This document shows positions 27,010-35,462 of a stretch of DNA of 64,000 nucleotides, one piece after another. Every line of letters starts with the position of its first letter. Position 1 is the stretch's first letter. The DNA lies in contig CAWFZX010000028.1 of assembly GCA_963820375.1 (NCBI GenBank), forward strand, positions 76,723-140,722, read 5' to 3'. The notes under the pieces were generated by a model. That model worked only from the letters and a program-made list of their open reading frames with translations, had not been told where the DNA came from and ran no database searches. A program made the position numbers and the translations under genes. This stretch comes from AWTP1-13 sp963820375 (GTDB taxonomy: Bacteria; Pseudomonadota; Alphaproteobacteria; Rhizobiales; Hyphomicrobiaceae).

Positions 27010-27393
27010 TCACGTTGGTTTTGGCTTTGATTTTCGCCCTGGCGCTGTCGGCTCTCTCTTCGCCGCAACTCGACGCGCTGCCGCCAGCGCTGTGCGCGCC
27101 CACGTGACAAACTCATCGGGCTCGTCGAGTAACCGCTCCGGGGCCCGCCAAAAAGAGAGGTCTATGCTGGAGCCCTTCTTCTGGTAGTTGAGGGGCGGAA
27201 AGGACGCTGCTTCCTTGAAGGCTGCTCGGTTGTGCTCATCAACCCTGAAATAGAGCGTGTCGTCCGTCACCATTGCGAACATGAGCCCGTCACAGAATAC
27301 GCCCGTCTTGCCAAACATGCGGCGCATTGTGACGTGGCCGAGCGAGGCGAGCTGCTCGCGCAGAAACTCGGCAAAACTGTCGCTGGCAACCAT
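27010..27393 (-). CDS. TfoX/Sxy N-terminal domain protein
   Basis: A 127-residue protein with the TfoX N-domain: FLREQLASLGHVTMRRMFG near the start, then GVFCDGLMFAMVTDDTLYFR and a Tyr in the PPLNYQKKG segment, ending with a basic tail. The domain is named after the Haemophilus competence regulator, but stand-alone copies in alphaproteobacteria have no proven role. Length fits the single-domain form. No operon partner. Confidence 0.85.
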   Translation of the reverse strand: MVASDSFAEFLREQLASLGHVTMRRMFGKTGVFCDGLMFAMVTDDTLYFRVDEHNRAAFKEAASFPPLNYQKKGSSIDLSFWRAPERLLDEPDEFVTWARTALAAARRVAAKREPTAPGRKSKPKPT

Positions 27394-27797
27394 CCTTCAC
27401 CCCCGGTCCTGGCCGCGGCCTCAGCTCCGGCAGGCGAACTGAGACGACGCTCCTGCTAACAGAGCGATTAGTCGAGTAATCTCAAGAACGTTTCGCAATT
27501 TCGATGCGTTGCTGCTTCGTCGCCGCACAGGCCAATTCCCATTTGGCGTACGCCCCGTTCATAAGGCTTGCTTGTTATAACGGGACGTTTGTTGCTCATG
27601 CTCAGGATCGTTACTGGCACCTAGATGCGAGCGCCCGCCATCGCTGCGTCGGTGGTCCTCTGAGAAGCTGACGAACCAATGTTTAAGCTCGTTATCAAGT
27701 CACGTGGTCCGACCGATGCTGTCAAGATTTAGCCTACTTGCGCTCACTCACTTGAAGTTGCCTGATATTTTTATCTTTTTGCGTTCGCAAGCTAGGG
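27394..27797. other. Intergenic, AT-richer than the surroundings
   Basis: No gene recognised. The stretch around 27690-27790 is poorer in GC than the rest of the window and ends abruptly where the hydrolase fragment begins. Confidence 0.4.
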
Positions 27798-27980
27798 GGT
27801 CTTGGCGAGCGGGCCTATCTCGTCAACCCGTCCGCGCTCGATACTCACATTGACGACGCGCTGGGTCTCATCCGTTGCAAAGGACTTTCTGACCTCGTGC
27901 TCTGCGGCCATTCCTATGCTGGCATGGTGGGGTTCCTGGCCGAGGGCGCAGCGCGCACTGTTCGGCTGGCGCTGGCGCTA
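27798..27980 (+). pseudogene. Alpha/beta hydrolase gene fragment
   Basis: Translation from 27798 gives GLGERAYLVNPSALDTHIDD and, further on, DLVLCGHSYAGMV, the middle of an alpha/beta hydrolase including the GxSxG nucleophile elbow. At DNA level 27798-27929 matches the intact gene at 48581-48715 (opposite strand) with about nine substitutions and one 3-base deletion by hand alignment. Similarity begins sharply at 27798, with no gene start before it. After 27929 only weak protein similarity continues until a stop near the end of phnN. Confidence 0.8.
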
Positions 27981-27995
27981 GTTGATGACTGCGGG

Positions 27996-28532
27996 TCAGC
28001 CCTCGAAGCGGGCCTGGAGCCATCGCGTTAGGGCTTCTCCCGCGCACTCCAACGGGCCGTCGTTGCATATGACGAGGTCGGGCTCGAGCGCATCGGTGCC
28101 AGAGACGAAGCGCGCGAGACGGGCGCCGATGCCTTGCGCAGATTCGCGATCGCGCATAGCCAGCCGCTGGGCCCTGAGTGGCAACGGGGCATCGATGAGG
28201 ACGGTAGCGGCTTTCACATGCCGCGCCCGTACCAAGGGCACGACGTTTCGCGAGGCGTTGAAGACGACGCAGCGTCCTGCCCCGAGAAATTGCTCGATTT
28301 CGCGGGCAATGCCGTAGTGCAGGCCGTGCGCCTGCCAATGCACGGCCAGGGCGCCGCAACGCACCAGCTCGTCGAACTCCTGCGGCGTGACGGCGACATG
28401 GTCCTCGGCCGCGTTAACCTCGCGCGTCACAACGCGCGACGGGAACACGAAGCGCCGATCGCCTGCCAGCCGCTCGCGCGCCACACGCAGGACGGCGTCC
28501 TTACCCGCGCCGCTCGGCCCCACGACGAGCAC
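27996..28532 (-). CDS. phnN: Ribose 1,5-bisphosphate phosphokinase
   Basis: PhnN phosphorylates ribose 1,5-bisphosphate to PRPP, the last step of the C-P lyase pathway. The P-loop is GPSGAGKD, followed by SRVVTRE and the AVHWQAHGLHYGI segment typical of guanylate-kinase-like PhnN. The start is uncertain: the first in-frame GTG that keeps the P-loop is at 28532, which leaves only four residues before it. A CTG at 28565 or a longer overlap with phnM is possible. The protein of about 178 residues is close to the family size. It is the last gene of the phnG-N operon. Confidence 0.85.
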   Translation of the reverse strand: MLVVGPSGAGKDAVLRVARERLAGDRRFVFPSRVVTREVNAAEDHVAVTPQEFDELVRCGALAVHWQAHGLHYGIAREIEQFLGAGRCVVFNASRNVVPLVRARHVKAATVLIDAPLPLRAQRLAMRDRESAQGIGARLARFVSGTDALEPDLVICNDGPLECAGEALTRWLQARFEG

Positions 28533-28578
28533 GACGAGGCCTGGGCCAATAGCCGCGGAAGGCAGGAAGAGGTCGCGC

Positions 28579-29721
28579 CTAGAGCACGCGTCGGCCGGCA
28601 CGGTAGACCTCGCGGACGACAGGAAGATCGCTCGACAGGCGGATGCGCACGAGGTCGGCACGCAGCCCGGCGGCGATCCTGCCCCGGTCGTCGAGCCCCG
28701 TTGCACGCGCGGGATGCAGCGTAACGGTGTTGAGTGCGGCGTTCAGCCCATAACCCTCGATCCGGCGCGCCAGCTCAAAGCCGCCCATCAGCAGGCTCGC
28801 GGGTACGTAGTCGGAGGAGAGGATGTCGAGCACGCCCTCACGCGCCAGTGTCTCGGCGGCGATGTTGCCGGAATGCGAGCCGCCCCGGACCATGTTGGGC
28901 GCCCCCATCAGCACGGCAATACCGGCGGCATGCGAGGCCGCTGCAGCTTCGAGCGTGGTCGGGAACTCGGCGACCGATGCACCGTCCGCGATCAATTCCT
29001 GCACGTGCGCGGGCGTGGCGTCATCGTGGCTCGCCATGACAACCGACCGCAACCTCGCAAGCGTTACGAGCTCCGCTCGATTGCTCGCATAGTTGGCCGC
29101 GAACTGTGCCCGCTTCCGCTGCATGAAGCCGTCGAGCGCGGTCTCGGGCAGCCCGGATTTGCCGCCGTAGTAGGTGCGCCAGGCGCCAAGGTCAACGAAC
29201 TGGCGGGCGCCGGGCGTGTGGTCCATCAGCGACATAAGGCCCACGGCATGCCGGTCGAGCAAGCGCTGGGTTTGCTCGACCACGTCGTCGGCGCAGATCT
29301 CGCAGCGCAGGTGCAGACGATGGTCGGCGCGCAGCAGATCCTGCGCTCGCGCGGTCTCGATCGCTGCCAGGATGCACTCGAGCTCATCGTCCAGCGAGCC
29401 TCGGTCGGCGTCGTCGCCGACGCGCAGCGAGTCGAACACCGTTGTGATGCCGGAGGCGGCAATCTGCGCATCGTAGGCAACGACGGCCGCCATGGTCGGC
29501 CAGGACACCTTTGGTCGAGGCTTGAGATGGTTCTCCAGGTGGTCGGTATGCAACTCGATCAGCCCAGGTGCCAAGAAGTCGCCGCCGAGGTCGATGCCGC
29601 GCTCGGGCGCCCGTCCCTCTCCCACCTCGACGATGCGCTCGCCCGTCACCGCCACCCACCCCTCGACGATGGCATCGGGTAGCACGACCTTGACGTTTTC
29701 GAACAGGAGCATGTGGGCCAC
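28579..29721 (-). CDS. phnM: Alpha-D-ribose 1-methylphosphonate 5-triphosphate diphosphatase
   Basis: A 380-residue amidohydrolase-fold enzyme that removes pyrophosphate from ribose 1-methylphosphonate 5-triphosphate before C-P cleavage. The metal motif LIELHTDHLENH lies at about 55-65, and the later DHTPGARQF and ILSSDYVP blocks are typical of PhnM. GTG at 29721 (or ATG at 29712) follows phnL by nine bases. Cytosolic. Confidence 0.93.
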   Translation of the reverse strand: MAHMLLFENVKVVLPDAIVEGWVAVTGERIVEVGEGRAPERGIDLGGDFLAPGLIELHTDHLENHLKPRPKVSWPTMAAVVAYDAQIAASGITTVFDSLRVGDDADRGSLDDELECILAAIETARAQDLLRADHRLHLRCEICADDVVEQTQRLLDRHAVGLMSLMDHTPGARQFVDLGAWRTYYGGKSGLPETALDGFMQRKRAQFAANYASNRAELVTLARLRSVVMASHDDATPAHVQELIADGASVAEFPTTLEAAAASHAAGIAVLMGAPNMVRGGSHSGNIAAETLAREGVLDILSSDYVPASLLMGGFELARRIEGYGLNAALNTVTLHPARATGLDDRGRIAAGLRADLVRIRLSSDLPVVREVYRAGRRVL

Positions 29722-29730
29722 GGCCGAACC

Positions 29731-30435
29731 TCAAGCTCGAAAGCGCGAGACGTCGACGATGCCGTCGCCGACCTGCTGTTTGACGTCCTCGTCGTGGAAA
29801 ATACCGATCAGAGCCGCGCCGGCCCGCTTGCGCTCGCGGATGAAGCCGATCACGGTCGCCCTGTTCTCACGATCGAGGGATGCGGTCGGCTCGTCGAGCA
29901 GAAGGATCGGGCGCGCCGCGGCAAAGCCGCGAGCAATGTTGATGCGCTGCTGCTCGCCGCCCGAGAACGTCGACGGCGGCAGTTGCCAGAGCCGCTCGGG
30001 GATGTGCAGCCGGTCGAGCAGCTCCGCGCCACGCACTCTGGCTTGCTCGGCCTCGAGGCCCGTCTCGCGCGCTGCCGCGGCGACGATGTCGAGCGCGCCG
30101 ACGCGCGGAATGGTGCGCAGAAACTGGCTGACGTAGCCGATGGTCGACTGCCGCAGGCGCAGAATGCGTCGCGGCGGGGCGCTCGCCAGATCCACCCATT
30201 GGCGACCATCGCGCACCTCGATGCAGCCGGCGTCGACCCGATAGTTGCCGAAGATCATCTTGAGAACTGAGGACTTGCCCGATCCTGAGGGACCATCCAG
30301 CACGGTGCACTCTCCGGCCCGTGCCTCGAAAGCCACGTCGCTGAGAACCGGGAGGGTCGCGCCGCCGCGCAGGTGCATGACGAAGGTTTTGGCCACCCCC
30401 TCGAGCCTCACCATCACTTCGCCGGTGCCGTGCAT
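29731..30435 (-). CDS. phnL: C-P lyase accessory ATPase PhnL
   Basis: A 234-residue ABC-type ATPase: Walker A GPSGSGKSS, signature FSGGEQQR and Walker B ILLLDEPT. PhnL has no membrane partner; with PhnG, H, I and M it supports attack of phosphonate on ATP ribose, and it can dock on the PhnGHIJK core. An ATG at 30435 lies five bases from the phnK stop; a second ATG at 30414 is possible. The frame is open upstream inside phnK but that part is not PhnL-like. Confidence 0.92.
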   Translation of the reverse strand: MHGTGEVMVRLEGVAKTFVMHLRGGATLPVLSDVAFEARAGECTVLDGPSGSGKSSVLKMIFGNYRVDAGCIEVRDGRQWVDLASAPPRRILRLRQSTIGYVSQFLRTIPRVGALDIVAAAARETGLEAEQARVRGAELLDRLHIPERLWQLPPSTFSGGEQQRINIARGFAAARPILLLDEPTASLDRENRATVIGFIRERKRAGAALIGIFHDEDVKQQVGDGIVDVSRFRA

Positions 30436-30440
30436 GAGGA

Positions 30441-31223
30441 TCACCCGCGCAGGTCGGAGGCTACGAGGAGCTGCGTGTAGGGCTCGCGCGGATCGTCGAG
30501 CACCTGGTCCGTGAGCCCGGTCTCGATCACCCGGCCGCGTCGCATTACCACCAGCCGATGTGACAGCAGCCGCGCCACGGCAAGGTCGTGGGTGACGATG
30601 ACCGCAGCGAGCCCGTAGTCGGCCACGAGATTGCGCAAGAGGTCGAGCAACCGCGCCTGCACCGACACGTCGAGGCCACCAGTGGGCTCGTCCATGAACA
30701 CGAGCCGCGGCGACGTCACCATGTTTTTGGCGATCTGCAGACGCTGGCGCATGCCGCCGGAGAACGTCGCGGGCGTATCGTCGATGCGGTCGACCTCGAT
30801 CTCGACGCGGACTAGCCAATCGCGCGCCTCGCTGCGGATGCGGTCGTAGTTGCGCCAGCCGACCGCCATCAGGCGCTCGCCGACGTTGCCACCCGCTGTT
30901 ACGCCCATGCGCAGGCCGAGGCGCGCGTCCTGGTGCACAAAGCCCCAGTCGGTGCGCAGCAGGAACCGCCTCTCGGCCTCGCCCAACGCGAACAGGTCGC
31001 GCACGCCGCCGTCGCGCATGCGATAGCGCACGCTGCCGCGTGTCGGCGCCAGCTGGCTCGAGAGCATCGCCAACAGGGTCGACTTGCCCGATCCCGACTC
31101 GCCGACCACGGCCAGCACCTCGCCCTCGTGCACCTCGAGCGCCACGTCGACGCAGCCCACGCGCGGCCCGTAGAGCCTGGTGAGGCCCTCGGCAGCGAGC
31201 AGTGGCGTCTCGGCTGCGGTCAC
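30441..31223 (-). CDS. phnK: C-P lyase complex subunit PhnK
   Basis: A 260-residue ABC ATPase that binds the C-P lyase core complex. Walker A is GESGSGKST, the signature FSGGMRQR and Walker B LVFMDEPT. I placed the start at GTG 31223, which overlaps the phnJ stop (GTGA). The following residues TAAETPLLAAEGLTRLYG fit the family N-terminus. Confidence 0.92.
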   Translation of the reverse strand: MTAAETPLLAAEGLTRLYGPRVGCVDVALEVHEGEVLAVVGESGSGKSTLLAMLSSQLAPTRGSVRYRMRDGGVRDLFALGEAERRFLLRTDWGFVHQDARLGLRMGVTAGGNVGERLMAVGWRNYDRIRSEARDWLVRVEIEVDRIDDTPATFSGGMRQRLQIAKNMVTSPRLVFMDEPTGGLDVSVQARLLDLLRNLVADYGLAAVIVTHDLAVARLLSHRLVVMRRGRVIETGLTDQVLDDPREPYTQLLVASDLRG

Positions 31224-32080
31224 TGCGGGGCCTCCTGCGCTTGCGGTTCTCGCCTCCCCTCGCAGTGATCGGTATCGGAGCAGACGAACATGCGCCCGCC
31301 TGCGTCGTCGGTGACGATCTCGTCGAGGTAAGCAGCGGTGGCACCGCACAAGGCACAGGGCCGCTCGAAGCGCGTGCGCTCGAAAGGGTGATCCTCGAAG
31401 TCGAGGCTGACGACGCGCGTGTAGGGAGGTAGCGCATAGATGCGCTGCTCGCGGCCCGCACCGAACAGCTGCAGCGCCGGAGACATGTCCATCTTCGGGT
31501 TGTCGAACTTCGGCGTCGGCGAGGGGTCCATCAGATAGCGCCCCTCGACCTTGACGGGATAGGCGTAGGTCGTGGCGATGTGACCGTGGCGCGCGATGTC
31601 CTCGTAGAGCTTGACGTGCATCAGCCCGTACTCCTCGAGCGCGTGCATCTGGCGTGTCTCGGTTTCGCGCGGCTCCAGGAAGCGCAGGGGCTCGGGGATC
31701 GGAACCTGATAGACGAGGATCTGGCCCCCTTGCAGCGGCGTCTCGGGAATGCGGTGCCGGGTCTGAATGATGGTCGCCTCGCCGGTGTGCGTGGTGGTAG
31801 CGACGCCAGCGGTCCGCGCAAAGAAGCGGCGGATGGAGACCGCGTTGGTGGTGTCGTCGGCGCCCTGGTCGATAACCTTGAGGACGTCGCTAGGCCCCAG
31901 GATTGACGCCGTCACCTGCACGCCGCCCGTGCCCCACCCATAGGGCATCGGCATCTCGCGGCTGGCGAACGGCACCTGGTAGCCCGGAATGGCGATCGCC
32001 TTCAGGATTGCGCGCCGTATCATGCGCTTCGTCTGCTCATCGAGGTAGGCGAAATTGTAGGCCGGCAGCGTCGTGGTCAT
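31220..32080 (-). CDS. phnJ: Carbon-phosphorus lyase, radical SAM subunit
   Basis: A 286-residue PhnJ, the enzyme that breaks the C-P bond with S-adenosylmethionine and a 4Fe-4S cluster. Cys242, 245, 267 and 273 correspond to the cluster and thiyl cysteines of E. coli (241, 244, 266, 272), and G33 in IPGYQVPF to the glycyl-radical Gly32. All key residues are present, so the enzyme should be active. Its ATG overlaps the phnI stop (ATGA). Confidence 0.96.
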   Translation of the reverse strand: MTTTLPAYNFAYLDEQTKRMIRRAILKAIAIPGYQVPFASREMPMPYGWGTGGVQVTASILGPSDVLKVIDQGADDTTNAVSIRRFFARTAGVATTTHTGEATIIQTRHRIPETPLQGGQILVYQVPIPEPLRFLEPRETETRQMHALEEYGLMHVKLYEDIARHGHIATTYAYPVKVEGRYLMDPSPTPKFDNPKMDMSPALQLFGAGREQRIYALPPYTRVVSLDFEDHPFERTRFERPCALCGATAAYLDEIVTDDAGGRMFVCSDTDHCEGRREPQAQEAPQ

Positions 32081-33210
32081 TCCGCTGCCTCCCTGCCGGC
32101 TTGAGCCTCCGCGCAGCTGTCCGCGACCGGGCGATCCGCGCTAGTCGCGTGCCACTCGCTGCGCAGCTGGCGCAGCAGGGCGAGCTCAGCCTGGAAGTCG
32201 ACGTAGTGCGGCAGCTTCAGGTGCTCGACAAAGCCTGTTGCCTGTACGTTGTCGGCGTGCGCGAGCACGAACTCCTGGTCCTGCGCCGGCGTCGTCGCCT
32301 CCTGCCCCAGCTCATCGGCTCGCAAGGCGCGATCTACTAGCGCCATGGCCATCGCCTTGCGCTCGCTGTGGCCGAACACCAGCCCGTAGCCGCGGGTGAA
32401 CTGCGGCGGTGCATGCGCCGAACCCTTGAACTGATTGACCATCTCGCATTCGGTCAGCGTGATGCGGCCGAGCGGCACGGCAAAACCCAGCTCCTCCGGC
32501 ACCAGCTGGATCTCGACCTCACCCATGCGGATCTCGCCGACGAAGGGATGCGTGCGACCATATCCGCGCTGCGTGGAGTAGCCGAGCGCCAGCAGGAAGC
32601 CCTCATCGCCGCGCGCCAACGCCTGCAGGCGGATGTCGCGGCCGGCAGGAAACGTCACGGGATCGCGGGTGATATCGCCGAGCGGTGCGCTCTCTGCCGG
32701 TGCCGCATTGGGCTCGATTAGGCCCTCGCGATCGAGCAGCTGCGTCACGCGCGGCACCGGCTCTGACGTCGAGGCCTCGGCGGCAGAGCCGGCTGCGGCG
32801 CACGCCGCGGCTGGAGCCGTTTCGAGCAGCCGATGCGTGTAGTCGAAGGTGGGCCCCAGGAGCTGGCCACCTGGCAGATCCTTGTAGGTGGCGGAGATCC
32901 GGCGCCGGATACGCATGGCCGCAGTATCGACCGGCTCGGCATTGCCGAGGCGCGGCAGCGTCGTGCGGTAGGCGCGCAACAGGAAGATAGCCTCGATGAG
33001 ATCACCCCGCGCCTGCTTCACGGCAAGCGCGGCGAGCTGCGGATCGTAAAGCGAGCCCTCACACATGGTGCGGTTGACCGCGAGGGTGAGCTGCTCGCTG
33101 ATCTGCTCGGGGGTTATCTCGGGCACACTCGTAGCGCCGCGCCGCTCCCTGGCGAGCAACTCGTGCGCCGCCAAGATCGCCGCCTCGCCACCTTTGGCCG
33201 CCACGTACAT
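32077..33210 (-). CDS. phnI: C-P lyase core subunit PhnI
   Basis: A 377-residue PhnI, the nucleosidase-type subunit that, with PhnG, H and L, displaces adenine from ATP by phosphonate. It begins MYVAAKGGEAAI and contains the RRISATYKDLPGGQLLGPT and GYGRTHPFVGEIR blocks seen in PhnI proteins. One base separates it from phnH and it overlaps phnJ by four. Confidence 0.95.
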   Translation of the reverse strand: MYVAAKGGEAAILAAHELLARERRGATSVPEITPEQISEQLTLAVNRTMCEGSLYDPQLAALAVKQARGDLIEAIFLLRAYRTTLPRLGNAEPVDTAAMRIRRRISATYKDLPGGQLLGPTFDYTHRLLETAPAAACAAAGSAAEASTSEPVPRVTQLLDREGLIEPNAAPAESAPLGDITRDPVTFPAGRDIRLQALARGDEGFLLALGYSTQRGYGRTHPFVGEIRMGEVEIQLVPEELGFAVPLGRITLTECEMVNQFKGSAHAPPQFTRGYGLVFGHSERKAMAMALVDRALRADELGQEATTPAQDQEFVLAHADNVQATGFVEHLKLPHYVDFQAELALLRQLRSEWHATSADRPVADSCAEAQAGREAAE

Positions 33211-33211
33211 G

Positions 33212-33814
33212 TCAGGCCGCCTCCGTCACGCGTACGCTGCGGGGCAGGGCGGCAATGGCGTTTGCGGAGGCAAGGAAGATGTCGATGCCGCAGGGGAACG
33301 CGGCACGATTGGCTCGCAGACGGTCGACGAAATCGGCCGGCAGCGGCGACGCGCCAAAGCAAGTCGAGCCGAGGATGCCTGGCCCTTCCAGCCTCCAGCC
33401 GTCGTCGGCGAACGTCTCGACCTGCACGATCAGGGTCGTTGACCGATCGGGATAGGCGGGGGTGCCCTGAGCGAACGCCGACAGGGGCAGCATCGCCATC
33501 GCGTCGGCGATTGCGGCAAAGGTCGCATCGGACGGTGCGCCGACAAGGCCGGCCCCGGTATGGAAGCGAAGGAACGTTGCCACGTCCGTGCTCTCCGCCA
33601 ACGCGCGGTCCAGCCACACCGGCGTCTGATAGTCGCAGAGCGTGAGCAGCAGCGCCGCAGCGGGCCCGTTCAGCGGCGCCGGGGGCGCAAGGCCCGAGCG
33701 CAGCGCCACGATCCGGCCCGGGGAGGCCATCGCCTCCATGGCGAGACGGAAGACTGACTGCGATTGGCGTACCGGATCGCCAAAGGCGGGCTCGAGTGTC
33801 GGCAGCGCGGGCAT
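33212..33814 (-). CDS. phnH: C-P lyase core subunit PhnH
   Basis: A 200-residue PhnH, which has a PLP-transferase-like fold without the cofactor and is part of the PhnGHIJ core. It shows FRLAMEAMASPGRI near the start, and LTLCDYQTPVWLD and FPCGIDIFLAS later. Usual length. Three bases downstream of phnG. Confidence 0.94.
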   Translation of the reverse strand: MPALPTLEPAFGDPVRQSQSVFRLAMEAMASPGRIVALRSGLAPPAPLNGPAAALLLTLCDYQTPVWLDRALAESTDVATFLRFHTGAGLVGAPSDATFAAIADAMAMLPLSAFAQGTPAYPDRSTTLIVQVETFADDGWRLEGPGILGSTCFGASPLPADFVDRLRANRAAFPCGIDIFLASANAIAALPRSVRVTEAA

Positions 33815-33817
33815 CGC

Positions 33818-34297
33818 TCAGTCCTCGCCGCGCACGAGCGTGAAGAACTCGACCCTGGTGGCGGCGGTGTCTGCGCGCACGCGCGCATCCGCGGCCGCTT
33901 GCCGCGCCTCGACTGGAGCAACGAGGCTCGTTTGCAGCCTCGCCCGCCAATTCGGGTCCTGCCCCAGCGCATCGACGATGGCCGCCAGCCTGGCGCGCCG
34001 ATGCGACCGCCCGAGCAGATAAGAAAAGCCGACCGCGCCGGTATTGAGCCGCACGACCGCGCGCGTCACGCTCGCCTCGCCAACGTTGAAGGGCGGCCCG
34101 CTGCCGCCCATACGCCCGCGCAGCATGACGAGCCCGGTCTCGACCGGCCGCAGCTCCTCGGATGCCGGCAGCTCGCCGAGAGCCGCCAGACCTGCTTCGA
34201 GCTCGGCTTCGGTGGCCTGCGCACACGTCCGCATTAAGGTTTGACGTGCCCCGACGTTGGCACCGGCGTCGCTGCTGCTCCCCCTCGCCATGCTCAT
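33818..34297 (-). CDS. phnG: C-P lyase core subunit PhnG
   Basis: A 159-residue PhnG, first gene of the leftward operon. The family region starts at ARQTLMRTCAQATEAELEAG (about 17-36) and includes GLVMLRGRMGGSGPPFNVGE, the usual signature. No phnF regulator precedes it. Its promoter should lie in the 120-base divergent region shared with phnC. Confidence 0.93.
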   Translation of the reverse strand: MSMARGSSSDAGANVGARQTLMRTCAQATEAELEAGLAALGELPASEELRPVETGLVMLRGRMGGSGPPFNVGEASVTRAVVRLNTGAVGFSYLLGRSHRRARLAAIVDALGQDPNWRARLQTSLVAPVEARQAAADARVRADTAATRVEFFTLVRGED

Positions 34298-34365
34298 CTC
34301 TCGGTCTTAGTCGACCTGATTAATGCTTTTGTGACAGGCCCGCAGTCCGCCGGTTCGCTTGGGGC

Positions 34366-34383
34366 CTGTTACATTACTGTCAT
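34366..34383 (+). promoter_or_regulatory. Pho box (PhoB site) in the phnG-phnC divergent region
   Basis: CTGTTAC-ATTA-CTGTCAT matches the two 7-base half sites and 4-base spacer of the PhoB consensus closely; only the first half differs. A further half-site-like TTGTCAC starts at 34399, 22 bases after the second half, so on the same 11-base period. It reads towards phnC. On the other strand one CTGTCAC (34337-34331) faces phnG but its second half is poor. Control by phosphate starvation is the natural inference. Confidence 0.75.
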
Positions 34384-34418
34384 CAATCCTTGGCTTGCTT
34401 GTCACGACTTGCCGCTAG

Positions 34419-35375
34419 GTGTCCGCGACGACAGGCGACGCAAGCGAGGGGACGCCAGGTTTGAGCACCGCAGCCATCGAGGTCGTCGGCGTTGCGAAAT
34501 CCTTCCTTGCCGGGGCTCCGGTTTTGCAGGACATCAACGTCAGTGTAGCGCCCGGCGAGATGGTGGCGTTGATCGGCGCCTCCGGATCCGGGAAATCCAC
34601 ACTCATCCGCGCCATCGCCGGCCTCATCAACATCGACCGACCGGATCGTCGCGCCGACAATCGGCGGAGTGGCCGCATCACCATCCTGAGCCAGCCGATG
34701 CAGGAGGACGGACGCATCACCGCGTCGGCCGCACGCCTGCGCGCACGAATCGGTGTCATCTTCCAGCAGTTCAATCTCGTGCCGCGGCTCTCCGTGCTCA
34801 CCAACGTGTGCCTGGGCCTGCTGGGGCAGATTCCCGGCTGGCGCGGCACGTTCGCGCGCTTCAGCGCGGAGGAGAAGCGCCGCGCCATGCAGGCGCTCGC
34901 GCGCGTTGGCATCGCTGAGCATGCACTGAAACGCGGCTGCGTGCTCTCCGGTGGCCAGCAGCAGCGCGCCGCCATCGCCCGCACGCTCGTGCAGGGCGCC
35001 AGCGTGCTGATCGCCGACGAGCCCATCGCCTCGCTCGATCCCAAGGCCGCACGCCGCGTCATGGACATCCTTGCCGAACTCAATCGGCAGGACAAAATCA
35101 CCGTGCTCGTATCCCTGCACCAGGTCGAGTACGCCCTGTCCTACTGCCCGCGCACCATCGCCTTGCGCGACGGTCGCATCGTCTACGACGGGCCCTCCAG
35201 CGCGCTTAACCGCGCGTTTCTCAGCGACCTGTACGGCGCGGAAAGCGAGGAGCTGGTGCTGCCTGCAAGTGCTGTCGATACCGCACCTGCCCTCAGCAAC
35301 GGTAGTGCGACCCCTAGCGAGTCGCGGCCGCCCGTCTGGCACCCCGCCCACGCCGCTGCAGCGGCGCAGGCCTGA
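34419..35375 (+). CDS. phnC: Phosphonate ABC transporter, ATP-binding protein
   Basis: A 318-residue ATPase of the phosphonate importer. Walker A is GASGSGKST, the Q-loop IFQQFNLVPRLSV is typical of PhnC, the signature is LSGGQQQR and Walker B VLIADEPIASLDP. The start is uncertain: GTG 34419 has no good ribosome site, while TTG 34461 has GAGGGG nine bases upstream and would give an N-terminus closer to the family. The C-terminus is extended by about 35 Ala/Pro/Ser-rich residues. Confidence 0.93.
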   Translation: MSATTGDASEGTPGLSTAAIEVVGVAKSFLAGAPVLQDINVSVAPGEMVALIGASGSGKSTLIRAIAGLINIDRPDRRADNRRSGRITILSQPMQEDGRITASAARLRARIGVIFQQFNLVPRLSVLTNVCLGLLGQIPGWRGTFARFSAEEKRRAMQALARVGIAEHALKRGCVLSGGQQQRAAIARTLVQGASVLIADEPIASLDPKAARRVMDILAELNRQDKITVLVSLHQVEYALSYCPRTIALRDGRIVYDGPSSALNRAFLSDLYGAESEELVLPASAVDTAPALSNGSATPSESRPPVWHPAHAAAAAQA

Positions 35376-35462
35376 GCCGCTTTCCATCCTTCCACACTCT
35401 CCCGGGGACCACTCCGGTAGGCACTGACCGAGAGACCAAACAATGAGGCAAGGAGTCCAAAC

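Noticed and set aside
28387..29682. Plus-strand 431-codon frame through phnM/phnN
   Set aside because: Antisense to two C-P lyase genes whose motifs are unmistakable.
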